DNA of 64,000 bases from Yinghuangia sp045039925 (GTDB taxonomy: Bacteria > Actinomycetota > Actinomycetes > Streptomycetales > Streptomycetaceae): contig CP108400.1 in assembly GCA_045039925.1 (NCBI GenBank), forward strand, positions 9,734,001 to 9,798,000. The letters are read 5' to 3'. A program made the position numbers and the translations under genes. Of this stretch, positions 1-7,991 are shown in pieces. How positions within the stretch are numbered: the stretch's first letter is position 1; the number at the start of each line of letters is the position of its first letter. The notes beneath the pieces are model-generated. The model saw only the letters and a list, made by a program, of their open reading frames with translations, ran no database searches and was not told the origin of the DNA.

Positions 1-435
1 AAGATGCTGGAACTGGCGCGCGACCGTTCGGCGGGGGCGCACACGTACCACGTGAACGTGGCGCACACGGCGCAGTCCCGCGAGATCCTGGGGGCCGACG
101 CCTTCTTGGGCGTCGAGCACGCGGTGCTGTTCGAGTCGGACGCCGCCACGGCCCGCGCGATCGCGCGCGAGCACCTGAGCGGCTACTTGGCCTCCGAGTT
201 CAACCTCGCCAAGTTCCGCCGGCTCGGCTACACCGAGGACGACCTCTCGCACGGCGGCAGCGACCGCTTCGTGGACGACCTCGTCTTCTGGGGCGAGCCC
301 GACGCCGTCGTCAAGAAGCTGCGCGGCCACGTGGACGCGGGGGCGGACCACGTCGGCATCCAGGTCATCGGGGTCCGGCCGGGCGAATCGGCCATGCCGC
401 AGTGGCGGGTGCTGGGGGAGGCGCTGCTCCCGTAG
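1..435 (+). CDS. Luciferase-like F420-dependent oxidoreductase, 5'-truncated by window edge
   Basis: The reading frame is open from base 1, so only the C-terminal ~144 residues are present and the start lies outside the window. The visible part resembles the C-terminal half of actinobacterial LLM-class flavin/F420 oxidoreductases: a helical stretch ending in a late (beta/alpha)8-barrel segment, with a GxPDAVVKKLRxHVDAGADHV-type block and an HVGIQVIG strand near the end. Such enzymes use reduced F420 or FMN in the cytoplasm to oxidise or reduce small substrates; the substrate here cannot be told. It is followed by a MarR-type regulator on the same strand, 114 bp away. The family is fairly clear; the function is not. 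Confidence 0.75.
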   Translation, partial: KMLELARDRSAGAHTYHVNVAHTAQSREILGADAFLGVEHAVLFESDAATARAIAREHLSGYLASEFNLAKFRRLGYTEDDLSHGGSDRFVDDLVFWGEPDAVVKKLRGHVDAGADHVGIQVIGVRPGESAMPQWRVLGEALLP

Positions 436-549
436 CGCATCCCCGTAGTTCTACGGATTCGCCCCGGTCGCGCGGTGCGTAGCGTGAAGATCACGACGAA
501 CCGCAGGAGCCCGGAAACCGCGGGAACCGTACGACCGGAGGGGAATCCG

Positions 550-1065
550 ATGAACACCAAGGCCGCCACCGCAAGCGCCGAAGCCGCCGCCACTCCCGCC
601 CTGTCCGCCGGGGACGCCGAGCTCGCCGGGCAGCCGGTCGGCTACTGGACGGGGCTCGCGCACCGCGAGGTCATCGCGTACATCCGCAGCCGCCAGGCCG
701 AGATCGGGATCACCCAGCCGCAGTTCTGGCTGCTGCGCAACCTCTCCGCCGACGACCTGTCGCCGGACGGCGCACCGCAGTCGCTCGCCGAGCTCACCGA
801 GGCGATGAGCACCTACCTGCTGCCCACCGACGATCTCGGGCCGGAGGCCGCCGCGCTGGTCGCGCGCGGCTGGCTCGCGGAGGAGGACGACGGTCGGGTG
901 CGCATCATGCCGGAGGGCGAGGCCGCGCGGCTGCGCGTCAAGGAGATCGGGCCGTCGGTGCGGGCGCACATCCACGACGGGATCAGCGACACCGACTACG
1001 CGACGACCGTCCGGGTGTTGCAGCGCATGATCGCCAACGTCTCCGGGGCGGCCGAGTCCCGGTAG
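550..1065 (+). CDS. MarR-family winged-helix transcriptional regulator
   Basis: This 171-residue protein looks like a MarR-type repressor. Residues 35-125 can be read as helix-turn-helix plus wing: a PQFWLLRNL helix, a SLAELTEAM support helix, then LVARGWLAEEDDGRVRIMPEG as recognition segment and beta-wing. The ATG at 550 is preferred over in-frame codons upstream because GGAGGGG lies just before it. The first ~22 residues are Ala/Thr-rich and probably disordered. A strong hairpin with a T-rich tail follows (1130-1163), so the gene is probably its own transcription unit. No ligand or target can be read from sequence. Confidence 0.75.
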   Translation: MNTKAATASAEAAATPALSAGDAELAGQPVGYWTGLAHREVIAYIRSRQAEIGITQPQFWLLRNLSADDLSPDGAPQSLAELTEAMSTYLLPTDDLGPEAAALVARGWLAEEDDGRVRIMPEGEAARLRVKEIGPSVRAHIHDGISDTDYATTVRVLQRMIANVSGAAESR

Positions 1066-1129
1066 CCGCCTCACGTCCGGAGGGCCTGCGGGTTGGGCCC
1101 CGGGTACCGCCGCCGCTGGTCCGTGTTCC

Positions 1130-1163
1130 ACCGGAGCCCCGTCCGTCAGGACGGGGCTCCGGT
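1130..1163 (+). terminator. Rho-independent terminator after the MarR gene
   Basis: A perfect 15-bp inverted repeat (ACCGGAGCCCCGTCC and its complement) with a 4-nt loop GTCA is followed by CTTTTCC. It lies 65 bp after the MarR stop and just before the TetR1 promoter, so it insulates the two. Confidence 0.85.
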
Positions 1164-1181
1164 CTTTTCCGAAGCACATCC

Positions 1182-1210
1182 TTGATAAGTTAACGCAGTC
1201 GCGTTAACTT
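1182..1210 (+). promoter_or_regulatory. TetR1 promoter with embedded palindromic operator, leaderless start
   Basis: A -35 box TTGATA (1182-1187), a 17-bp spacer and a -10 box TAACTT (1205-1210) lie so that transcription should begin at or next to the ATG at 1218, giving a leaderless mRNA; no Shine-Dalgarno sequence is visible. A perfect 10-bp inverted repeat (1187-1210, AAGTTAACGC, 4-nt centre AGTC) fills the spacer and -10 region. This is ideal placement for autorepression by the TetR encoded next. The same design recurs in front of TetR2 (7896-7924). Confidence 0.75.
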
Positions 1211-1217
1211 CCGGTTT

Positions 1218-1967
1218 ATGGAGACGAGCACCGCGGCCACCCGGCTGCACCTGATCGCCGCCGCCGAGCGCCTGTTCGCGGAACGCGGCATCAACGGGGT
1301 GTCCGTACGGGAGATCGCGGCGGAGGCCGGACAGCGCAACACCAACGCGGTCCGCTACCACTTCGGCGCGAAGGAGGACCTGGTCGAGGCGATCTTCGAG
1401 CACCGGATGGCGCCGATCAACGCGCGCCGCATGGCGCTCGTCGAGAGCCACGACCGCGAGGGGCGGACCCTCGACCCGTACGCCGTGGCCGAGGCGTTCG
1501 CCCTCCCGATGGCCGAACTCCTGCGGGAGGGCGGTACGCCGAGCTGGTACCTGCGGTTCTGCGTCCAGGCGACGTACACGGTGAGCCCCGACGCGGTGGT
1601 CGTCCAGCCCGCACAGCTGGGCGAACGGCCGCATACCCAGGGGCTCCTCGTCCTGCACCGCCGAGCCGCGGAACTGACGGCCGACGTACCCGAACCGATC
1701 CGCGCCCAACGCTGGCACCACTTCTGCTCGTTCGTCGTCCACGCGCTCGCCGACCGCGAGCTGCGCACGTCGGGCGGCGGTCGTGCGACGCACCTCGACG
1801 GCAGGCCCGCCGAAGCAGGACCGGGCGGCGGCACCATGCCGCTCGGCCTCTTCGTCGCCGACCTCGTCGACTCCGCAACAGCCCTGCTGACCGCGCCGGT
1901 CCGCGCGTCGACGCTGCGGTCGGCGACGGCGGACACCGCCCCTCACCGGAGGACCACTTCGCCATGA
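1218..1967 (+). CDS. TetR-family regulator (TetR1)
   Basis: A 249-residue TetR repressor. Residues 6-50 form the DNA-binding domain (LIAAAERLFAERGINGVSVREIAAEAG, then a YHFGAKEDLVEAI block). The C-terminal ligand pocket is unassigned, and the last ~40 residues are low-complexity. The HTH strongly resembles that of the second TetR at 7247-7888: both carry a GQRN...YHFG.K recognition segment and both sit behind matching GTTAA-N10-TTAAC operators. The stop codon overlaps the ATG of the dioxygenase gene (ATGA), so the two are translationally coupled. Likely role: autorepressor and controller of the dioxygenase. Confidence 0.88.
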   Translation: METSTAATRLHLIAAAERLFAERGINGVSVREIAAEAGQRNTNAVRYHFGAKEDLVEAIFEHRMAPINARRMALVESHDREGRTLDPYAVAEAFALPMAELLREGGTPSWYLRFCVQATYTVSPDAVVVQPAQLGERPHTQGLLVLHRRAAELTADVPEPIRAQRWHHFCSFVVHALADRELRTSGGGRATHLDGRPAEAGPGGGTMPLGLFVADLVDSATALLTAPVRASTLRSATADTAPHRRTTSP

Positions 1968-2884
1968 CACACGCCCAGACCCTGCCGCGCCCGGTCTTCG
2001 ACAACGGCTTGTCCGCGGTCCCGGTCCGCGAGCTGAGCCCGACCGGGAACTACGAAGAGACCGCCCCGTACCGGCTGTTCGGCCTCAGCCCCTGCACACC
2101 GGTGATCGGTGCCGAGATCTCCGGCGTCGACCTGGCCGCGCCGCTCACCGCCGAGTTGCACGCCGAGCTGCACCGCGCACTGCTGGAGTGGAAGGTGCTG
2201 TTCTTCCGCGACCAGGACCTGACCGCCCATCAGCACCGCGATCTCGCGCGCTGGTGGGGTACGCCGGAAGTGCACCCCTTCCTGCCCAAGGCCGACGTTC
2301 CGGAGGTCGTCCGGCTCACCCGCGGCGCCGACTCGCCGGCCGTCGAGAACGTGTGGCATTCCGACGCCTCGTTCGAGACCACGCCGCCGATGGGGTCGAT
2401 CCTGCGTGCGGTGCGCGTGCCCGATGTCGGCGGCGACACGCTGTGGGCGGACATGGCGGCGGCGTACGACGGCCTTCCGGCGGAGACGCGCAAGCGCCTG
2501 GACACGCTCGCCGCCGTCCACGACTTCACCCGGACCTTCGGCTCCCGGCTGCCGGCCGACGAACTGGCGCGCCAGCAGCGCAAATACCCGGCGGTCACGC
2601 ATCCGGTGGTCCGCACCCACCCCGAGACCGGCCGCCGTCTCCTCTACGTCAACCGCATCTTCACCAGTCACATCGTCGGGCTGCCGGACGCGGAGAGCAG
2701 GGACCTGCTCGGGTACCTGTACGACCAGGCGCGCCACCCGGAGTACCAGGTCCGGCTGCACTGGCGTCCCGGCACCGTGGCGTTCTGGGACAACCGCGCC
2801 ACCCAGCACTACGCCAGCGCCGACTACTACCCCCATCCGCGCGTCATGGAGCGCGTGACGGTCGTCGGGGACCGACCGGTCTGA
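1964..2884 (+). CDS. TauD/TfdA-family Fe(II)/2-oxoglutarate dioxygenase
   Basis: A 306-residue non-haem iron dioxygenase of usual length. The facial triad is visible as H132 and D134 in NVWHSD and H282 in NRATQH; R297 near the end (VMERVT) is expected to bind 2-oxoglutarate. Family members hydroxylate sulfonates, alkyl sulfates, phenoxyacids or other acids so that the product collapses. A taurine, alkyl-sulfate or related substrate is suggested by the nearby sulfatase under a sister TetR, but this is inference. The gene begins inside the stop codon of TetR1, placing it in the same leaderless operon. Confidence 0.9.
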   Translation: MTHAQTLPRPVFDNGLSAVPVRELSPTGNYEETAPYRLFGLSPCTPVIGAEISGVDLAAPLTAELHAELHRALLEWKVLFFRDQDLTAHQHRDLARWWGTPEVHPFLPKADVPEVVRLTRGADSPAVENVWHSDASFETTPPMGSILRAVRVPDVGGDTLWADMAAAYDGLPAETRKRLDTLAAVHDFTRTFGSRLPADELARQQRKYPAVTHPVVRTHPETGRRLLYVNRIFTSHIVGLPDAESRDLLGYLYDQARHPEYQVRLHWRPGTVAFWDNRATQHYASADYYPHPRVMERVTVVGDRPV

Positions 2885-2995
2885 GCGGCGGCCGGCGGGC
2901 GCGGCCGACGACGGGGCCGACGACGGGGCCGGCCGTGAGAGGCGGCGGCGCCATGCTGTGCGAGAGTGGGATCCCCGGCGAACGGACGATCTTCG

Positions 2996-3349
2996 ATGCT
3001 GCTTGGACTGCGGACCGTTGTGTACCCCGCGACCGACCTTGCCGCCGCCACGGCGTGGTACGCCCAGGTGTTGGGCTTCGAGCCCTATTTCGCCGAGCCG
3101 TACTACGTGGGCTTCGACGTCGGCGGCTATGAACTCGCCTTGCAGCCCGTCGAGTTGCTGGGCGAGCTGCCGGTGACGTACTGGGGTGTCGAGGACGCCG
3201 ACGCGGCTCTGGCCCACCTGCTGGAACGCGGTGCCGAGCCGCACACCGCCGTACGCGAGGTCGGCGGCGGCATCCGCGTGGCCACCGTGCTGGACCCGCA
3301 GGGGAGCGTGCTCGGCGTGATGGAGAATCCACACTTCTCCGTGGGCTAG
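2996..3349 (+). CDS. VOC (glyoxalase/bleomycin-resistance-type) protein
   Basis: About 117 residues, a single VOC module pair: LRTVVYPATDLAAATAWYAQVLGFEP opens the first beta-alpha-beta-beta-beta unit, and the second ends in VLDPQGSVLGVMENP, the usual C-terminal signature. Metal-ligand positions are not conserved enough to predict chemistry. The ATG at 2996 starts exactly where the fold begins; a GTG at 2966 is an alternative. The stop overlaps by 4 bp (CTAG) the stop of the convergent VOC gene at 3346. It is 111 bp downstream of the dioxygenase and could be co-transcribed. Confidence 0.8.
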   Translation: MLLGLRTVVYPATDLAAATAWYAQVLGFEPYFAEPYYVGFDVGGYELALQPVELLGELPVTYWGVEDADAALAHLLERGAEPHTAVREVGGGIRVATVLDPQGSVLGVMENPHFSVG

Positions 3350-4068
3350 AGGGACGCGGACGCGGCCAGGGTGTCGGCGTTGGCGAGGGCGGCGGCCGCG
3401 TGCCGCCGCTGCTCCGCGTCGAGCGGGACGGCGCGCGCCCGGTCCAGGGCCTCGCGCGCGACGGCGGGGTCGTCGAGGCGTACCGCCAATTCGGCGCGGT
3501 AGACCAGCGCCTCGACGAGTTCGGCGGGCGACGCCCGTTCCGCCTCCCGGCGCAGGGCGCCGTCGAGGATCTTCGCGGCCTGGCGGTCGTCCCCGCGGGA
3601 GTCGCCCGTCACCACGGCGTTGTCCAGGGCGACCGTCAACTTGCCGGTCGAGGGCGGGGGTTCGGCCGCAGGCCGACCCTCCGCCGGGAAGATCCGGACC
3701 CAGTTGCCGCCCGGATCCACGATGGTGAAGCCCGCGTGGTACTCGTTGTTCTTGCGGCGCCGCGGGGTGGTCATGCGCGGCGTACCGGACACCAGCACCT
3801 TGCCGTACTTCGCGCGCATGCCGTCCGCGAACGCCTTGTGCAGCGCCCCGGTGTCGGGTACGCGGACACCGCACGTACCGTACGAGTCCCGCGGGTCGAA
3901 GCCGTCCATCCCGAAGAAGTGCAGCTCGAAGTCCTCGCGCCGGAGCGCCACATAGGGGTTGGGCCGGGTCTGGCGGTAGGTGGTGGTGAAGCCCAGCGCC
4001 TCGTAGAAGTCCGTGATCTCGTCGATGGAACGGCACGGAAGCATCGGTACGGCCACTTCGCCGGTCAT
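3346..4068 (-). CDS. VOC-domain protein with C-terminal helical extension
   Basis: 240 residues. Residues 5-130 form a VOC domain: VAVPMLPCRSIDEITDFYEALGFT at the start, then ELHFFGMDGFD and FTIVDPGGNWVRIFP at the end of the fold. The rest (about 145-240) is an all-helical Ala/Glu/Arg-rich stretch resembling one to two TPR-like hairpins, unusual for this family. The ATG at 4068 is chosen over the GTG at 4083 because GAGGAG precedes it by 7 nt. A 16-bp dyad lies just upstream (4084-4099), and the PadR gene is 107 bp further upstream on the same strand. Function unknown. Confidence 0.78.
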   Translation of the reverse strand: MTGEVAVPMLPCRSIDEITDFYEALGFTTTYRQTRPNPYVALRREDFELHFFGMDGFDPRDSYGTCGVRVPDTGALHKAFADGMRAKYGKVLVSGTPRMTTPRRRKNNEYHAGFTIVDPGGNWVRIFPAEGRPAAEPPPSTGKLTVALDNAVVTGDSRGDDRQAAKILDGALRREAERASPAELVEALVYRAELAVRLDDPAVAREALDRARAVPLDAEQRRHAAAALANADTLAASASL

Positions 4069-4083
4069 GCCTCGGCTCCTCAC

Positions 4084-4099
4084 TAGTCAAACTTGACTA
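4084..4099 (-). promoter_or_regulatory. Palindromic operator, probable PadR site
   Basis: The dyad TAGTCAA-AC-TTGACTA has perfect 7-bp arms and a 2-bp centre. It lies 16 bp ahead of the VOC start codon and about 75 bp downstream of the PadR stop. Position and symmetry suit a dimeric winged-helix repressor; that the neighbouring PadR binds here is inference. Confidence 0.55.
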
Positions 4100-4175
4100 C
4101 TTGGGCGACCAGAGTACCCGCCCCCGGTGCCGGGCCGGACCTTTGAGGCGGAGAAGGGGCGCGGGTGCGGGTATG

Positions 4176-4751
4176 TCAGGTGCGTTGCGGGTCGTCGGCC
4201 ATGACGTACGCGCCCGACTCCAGTCGCTCGATCAGGCCCCGGGTCCACGCCGCGCCGCCGTCCGAGAAGTGCACCCACAGGCGCATGATCTCGCCCACCG
4301 GCCCCCACGCGGCCGGGTCGGACTCCTCGTCGCTCCAGTGCTTCGCGACCTCGGACCGCCAGCCTTCCAGCGCCGCGAGGCGCGTACGCAGCAACGCGAC
4401 GGCCTCGGCGCGCGGCAGGCAGGCGATGAACCCGACCCCCGCGGTCAGCAGGTCGATCTTCTGGTCGTGCCGGGAGAGCGCGTCGCGCAGCAGCCGCAGG
4501 AACTCCTCGTCGCCCTCCGGGGACAACGCGTACTCCACGCGCGGCGGGCCGCCCGCGTCGCTGGGCGCGGACTCGTGTGCCCTGAGCAGGCCCTGACGGT
4601 CCATCTGCTTCAACGCGTGGTAGATCGACCCCGGCTTCGCCGTCGACCACTCGTGCGCGCCCCAGGACTCGAGGTCCGCGCGTACCTGATAGCCGTGGGC
4701 GCGCCCGCGCTCGCGTACGGCGCCGAGCACCAACAACCGAATAGCCGACAT
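4176..4751 (-). CDS. PadR-family transcriptional regulator
   Basis: 191 residues with the classic PadR layout: MSAIRLLVLGAVRERGRAHGYQV at the N-terminus (winged helix), GSIYHALKQMDRQGLL as recognition helix, and an RVEYALSPEG wing. The C-terminal half (about 95-190) is a long helical dimerisation region, so this is the larger PadR subclass. The ATG at 4751 puts the conserved motif at residue 1. It probably controls the downstream VOC gene through the dyad at 4084-4099. Inducer unknown. Confidence 0.88.
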   Translation of the reverse strand: MSAIRLLVLGAVRERGRAHGYQVRADLESWGAHEWSTAKPGSIYHALKQMDRQGLLRAHESAPSDAGGPPRVEYALSPEGDEEFLRLLRDALSRHDQKIDLLTAGVGFIACLPRAEAVALLRTRLAALEGWRSEVAKHWSDEESDPAAWGPVGEIMRLWVHFSDGGAAWTRGLIERLESGAYVMADDPQRT

Positions 4752-4783
4752 CCGCCGAACTGTACCGATCGGGGGCCGGTTCG

Positions 4784-4853
4784 CCGGGGCACGGTGGTGC
4801 ACGCGCGCGTCGGCGTGCGTACGTCGACGGCGCACGCGTCGACCGTGCCCCGG
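4784..4853 (-). terminator. Long inverted repeat after the sulfatase gene
   Basis: Perfect 12-bp arms (CCGGGGCACGGT and its complement) are separated by 46 nt that can themselves fold. It lies 38 bp downstream of the sulfatase stop and upstream of padR, so it probably ends sulfatase transcripts; no T-tract is present. Confidence 0.45.
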
Positions 4854-4890
4854 GTGGAGGCGAGCCGGGCCCGCCCCCACTCGAGACCCG

Positions 4891-7194
4891 TCAGTCGCTG
4901 TGCAGGGCGGTGCGCAGCGCGGTGTCCAAGTCCGGCTCGGGCACCGCCGCGGTGTCGATCTCGACCGTGTGGAGCGTGCCCGTCCAGCGGTGCGGGGGAC
5001 GGTAGTCGCGGTCCACCGGCAGGCCGTGGTCGTGCCCGACCGACAGGCCCGCCCCGCCGTGCTGGAACGCGACCGGCCACGGTCCGCCGAGCGGGACCGA
5101 GGCGATCTCGGCGCCCTGGTCGAGCAGGGCGAGGGTCCCGGGCGTCTCGGCGCCGGGGCGGAAGCGTACGCCGACCACGCGGCGGCCCGGGGGCAGCGGG
5201 GCGTCGGCCGTGACGCGGTCCACCTCGCCCGCCCGCGAGCAGGTGAAGCTCAGCCGGCCGTCCACCGCCCGCAGGACGAAGCCGCCCGTCAGGTCGCCGA
5301 ACGCGCACAGGACGCCGTCCGCCCCGCCGTCCGGCACCTCGACGTCGGCGGTGAGCGTGAAGCCGCCGAACAGCGGTGGCAGGGACTCCTCGTGGACCGG
5401 TCCGCCGCCGGGCAGGTACGTGCCGCGCGGTTGCAGGCCGTACGTCGGGAAGATCAGCGCGGCGAGGCGCTCCTGCATCGTGTCGTCGAGCGGCAGCACG
5501 TGGTTGCGCTCCGCCTCGTCGAACCACAGGTCTTCCAACTTCTCGACCAGTTCGGGGTGTTCGTCGGCGAAGTCGCGAGCCTCGGCGAAGTCGTCGGCGA
5601 GGTTGAACAGGGACCAGCGGTCGGTGGCGAAGTCCCGGCTGCCGAGCAGCAGCCGCTCCTCGTCCAGCACGCCCCGCGACACGTGGTCGGTGGTGGCCTT
5701 CCACTCCCCGTGGATGATCGACCGCGAGCCGAGCATCTCGAAGTACTGGGTCTCGCGCGGGGATTCCGCCGCCGGATCGGCGAACGAGCCGACGAGGGAA
5801 CGGCCGTCCACCTCCTGCTGGGCCACGCCGTCCACGACCTCGGGCATCGCCACGCCGCAGGCTTCCAGGATCGTCGGCATCAGGTCGACCGCGTGGGTCA
5901 GTTGGCTGCGGATCTCGCCGCGGGCCGCGATGCCGTCCGGCCAGTGCATGATGAGGGGCGCGCGCGTGCCGCCGAGCCAGGTGTAGCGCTTCCAGAGCCG
6001 GAGCGGCGTATTGCCCGCCCACGCCCATCCCCAGGCGTAGTGCGGGTAGGTGTCCGGGCCGCCCCAGTTGTCGAGGTCGGCGATGTTGCGCTCGGTCGAG
6101 TCGCCCATGCGCGACGAGAAGCGGTGCTCGTTGACGGTGCCGAGCTGACCGCCCTCCGCGCTGGCTCCGTTGTCGGACATGAGCATCACGAGGGTGTTGT
6201 CGAGGCGCCCGGTGCGTTCCAGGAAGTCGAGGAGGCGGCCTATCTGGGCGTCCGTGTGGGTGAGGAACCCGGCGTACACCTCCTGCATGCGCGCGAACAT
6301 GCGCCGGTCGTCGGGGTCGAGGGCGTCCCACTCCTGGATCCACGGGGGCCGCTCGGGCAGTTCGGTGCCCTCGGGCACGATGCCGGCCGCCACCTGGCGG
6401 GCGAACGTCTCCTCGCGCCAACGCTCCCAGCCGCCGTCGAACTTGCCGCGGTACGGCTCGATCCACTCGGGGGCGACGTGGTGCGGCGAGTGCATGGCCC
6501 CGAACGGCAGGTACATGAAGTACGGCTTGCCGGGGGCGGCTTGCTTCTGGTCGAGGATCATCCGCTGCGCGGTGTCGACCAGGTCCTCGCTGAGGTGGTA
6601 CCCGTCCTCGGGACCGGCCGGGGGCTCGGTGTAGTGGTTGTCGCACACCAGTTCCGGTGCCCAGTGGTTGGCGTCGCCCTGGAGGAAGCCGTAGAAGCGC
6701 TCGAAGCCGTAGCCCAGCGGCCAGCGCTCGAACGGCCCTGCGGCGGAGCGTTCCCAACGTGGCGTCAGATGCCATTTGCCGACGGCCAGGGTGGAGTACC
6801 CGGCGTCCTTGAGGATACGCGGCATGGTCGCGGCCGACTTCGGCACCCGGGAGTTGTAGCCCTGGTACGCGATCGGCAGGTCGACCAGGAAGCCCATCCC
6901 GACGGCGTGGTGGTTGCGCCCCGTCAGCAGGCTCGCGCGCGTGGGCGAGCAGAGCGCCGTGACGTGGAACCGGTTGTAGCGCAGCCCGCCGGCCGCGAGG
7001 CGGTCCATGTTCGGGGTCGCGATGTCCGAGCCGAACGCGCCGATCTGCGCGAAGCCGAGGTCGTCGAGCACGATCACCAGGACGTCGGGCGCGCCGTCGC
7101 GCGGGCGGGGGTCCTGGGGGTAGACGCGATCGGCGGCGGAGGCGGTCAGCGTACGCCCGCGGCGGTTGCCGTTCGGTGGGGGCGGGGTCGTCAT
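4891..7194 (-). CDS. Type I sulfatase (arylsulfatase, AtsA-like)
   Basis: 767 residues, the length of the large actinobacterial AtsA group. The catalytic CSPTR motif is at 82-86, where C82 would be converted to formylglycine. The metal-binding LDD lies at 43-45, and an LTGRNHH segment follows the active site. The catalytic domain runs to about residue 560; the last ~150 residues form a beta-rich laminin-G-like region. No signal peptide is visible, so it is predicted cytoplasmic. The ATG at 7194 has AGGAAAG upstream. TetR2 precedes it by 52 nt on the same strand, and the pair look like an operon that hydrolyses sulfate esters under TetR2 control. Confidence 0.92.
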   Translation of the reverse strand: MTTPPPPNGNRRGRTLTASAADRVYPQDPRPRDGAPDVLVIVLDDLGFAQIGAFGSDIATPNMDRLAAGGLRYNRFHVTALCSPTRASLLTGRNHHAVGMGFLVDLPIAYQGYNSRVPKSAATMPRILKDAGYSTLAVGKWHLTPRWERSAAGPFERWPLGYGFERFYGFLQGDANHWAPELVCDNHYTEPPAGPEDGYHLSEDLVDTAQRMILDQKQAAPGKPYFMYLPFGAMHSPHHVAPEWIEPYRGKFDGGWERWREETFARQVAAGIVPEGTELPERPPWIQEWDALDPDDRRMFARMQEVYAGFLTHTDAQIGRLLDFLERTGRLDNTLVMLMSDNGASAEGGQLGTVNEHRFSSRMGDSTERNIADLDNWGGPDTYPHYAWGWAWAGNTPLRLWKRYTWLGGTRAPLIMHWPDGIAARGEIRSQLTHAVDLMPTILEACGVAMPEVVDGVAQQEVDGRSLVGSFADPAAESPRETQYFEMLGSRSIIHGEWKATTDHVSRGVLDEERLLLGSRDFATDRWSLFNLADDFAEARDFADEHPELVEKLEDLWFDEAERNHVLPLDDTMQERLAALIFPTYGLQPRGTYLPGGGPVHEESLPPLFGGFTLTADVEVPDGGADGVLCAFGDLTGGFVLRAVDGRLSFTCSRAGEVDRVTADAPLPPGRRVVGVRFRPGAETPGTLALLDQGAEIASVPLGGPWPVAFQHGGAGLSVGHDHGLPVDRDYRPPHRWTGTLHTVEIDTAAVPEPDLDTALRTALHSD

Positions 7195-7246
7195 GGGCTC
7201 AGCTTTCCTCGGGGATCGGCAATCGGGGCGGGCAACGGATCCGCGG

Positions 7247-7888
7247 TCAGGCGTCCTGCGGTCGGGCGTCCTGCGGGCGGGCCGCGGAGGACGGAGCGGT
7301 GAGCACCGCGACGACCGCGTCGACGAGTCCGGCCGCGTACACCTCGGCATCGGGGGTCGGGCTCTCCGCGCCGACGCGGTGTTCGAGGTCGGCGAGTCCC
7401 GCGATGATCAGGCGCCCGGCCAGATCGTTGCGCTGTGCGGTCCGCGGATCCGGGGCGGGGCCGAGCGCGTCGAGGATGAGATGGCCGACCTCGACGGCGC
7501 TGTTGACCGGGCCGATGTCCGACAGGGGGACCACCGCCCGCCCTTGGTGGTCGCACATCCGGTTCAGGAACCGCAGGTAATGGCTGTCGGGCAGGGTGGC
7601 CTGCGCGGAGAGCGGCAGGACGAGCACCTCGACCAGCGCGCGTACGTCGCGCGTGCGCCCTTCGGCCCGGACCTGGTCCAGCAGCGCGCGCCGGTGCGCG
7701 TCCACGTGGGCGAGCCGGAAGTCGAAGATGGCCTGGATCAGGGCCTGCTTGTCCCCGAAGTGGTACTGCGCCGCCGCGACGTTCCGTTGCCCGGTCGTGG
7801 CACTGATCCTGCGCAGGGACACTCCGTCGATGCCGTGCACGGCGAACAGCCGCTCGGCGGCGAGGATCAATTCGTCGCGGGTATTCAC
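7247..7888 (-). CDS. TetR-family regulator (TetR2)
   Basis: 213 residues with GTG start. The HTH spans about 4-48 (DELILAAERLFAVHGIDGVSLRRIS, then a QYHFGDKQALIQAI block). The C-terminal part is the ligand/dimer domain; the tail repeats ARPQDA. It is closely similar to TetR1 in the HTH and uses the same operator type. There is no Shine-Dalgarno sequence, and the GTG lies 7 nt after the predicted -10 box, so translation is probably leaderless. The sulfatase gene follows at 52 nt. Likely autorepressor and regulator of the sulfatase. Confidence 0.88.
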   Translation of the reverse strand: MNTRDELILAAERLFAVHGIDGVSLRRISATTGQRNVAAAQYHFGDKQALIQAIFDFRLAHVDAHRRALLDQVRAEGRTRDVRALVEVLVLPLSAQATLPDSHYLRFLNRMCDHQGRAVVPLSDIGPVNSAVEVGHLILDALGPAPDPRTAQRNDLAGRLIIAGLADLEHRVGAESPTPDAEVYAAGLVDAVVAVLTAPSSAARPQDARPQDA

Positions 7889-7895
7889 GACGGTG

Positions 7896-7924
7896 AAGTT
7901 AAATCACGCGCATTAACGAGTCAA
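7896..7924 (-). promoter_or_regulatory. TetR2 promoter/operator, same architecture as TetR1
   Basis: On the minus strand: -35 TTGACT (7924-7919), 17-bp spacer, -10 TAACTT (7901-7896), then 7 nt to the GTG start. The operator GTTAA-N10-TTAAC at 7898-7917 overlaps spacer and -10 exactly as in the TetR1 promoter (1189-1208), although the inner bases are less symmetric here. Confidence 0.72.
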
Positions 7925-7936
7925 GTGGGTCGCCGA

Positions 7937-7980
7937 CGCAGCGGGCCGCACCGAGGTCGTGTCCGGTGCGGCCCGCTGCG
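7937..7980 (-). terminator. Terminator hairpin after the tyrosine phosphatase gene
   Basis: A perfect 16-bp stem (CGCAGCGGGCCGCACC and complement) with a 12-nt loop lies 12 bp beyond the phosphatase stop and abuts the TetR2 -35 box. A strong GC stem without a U-tract is typical for these actinomycetes. Confidence 0.75.
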
Positions 7981-7991
7981 GGAGGTGTGCG

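Noticed and set aside
4610..6775. Long Arg/Pro/Gly-rich frames overlapping the sulfatase gene
   Set aside because: These are shadow frames of a high-GC gene; composition and lack of motifs rule them out, and the sulfatase frame has the catalytic motif.
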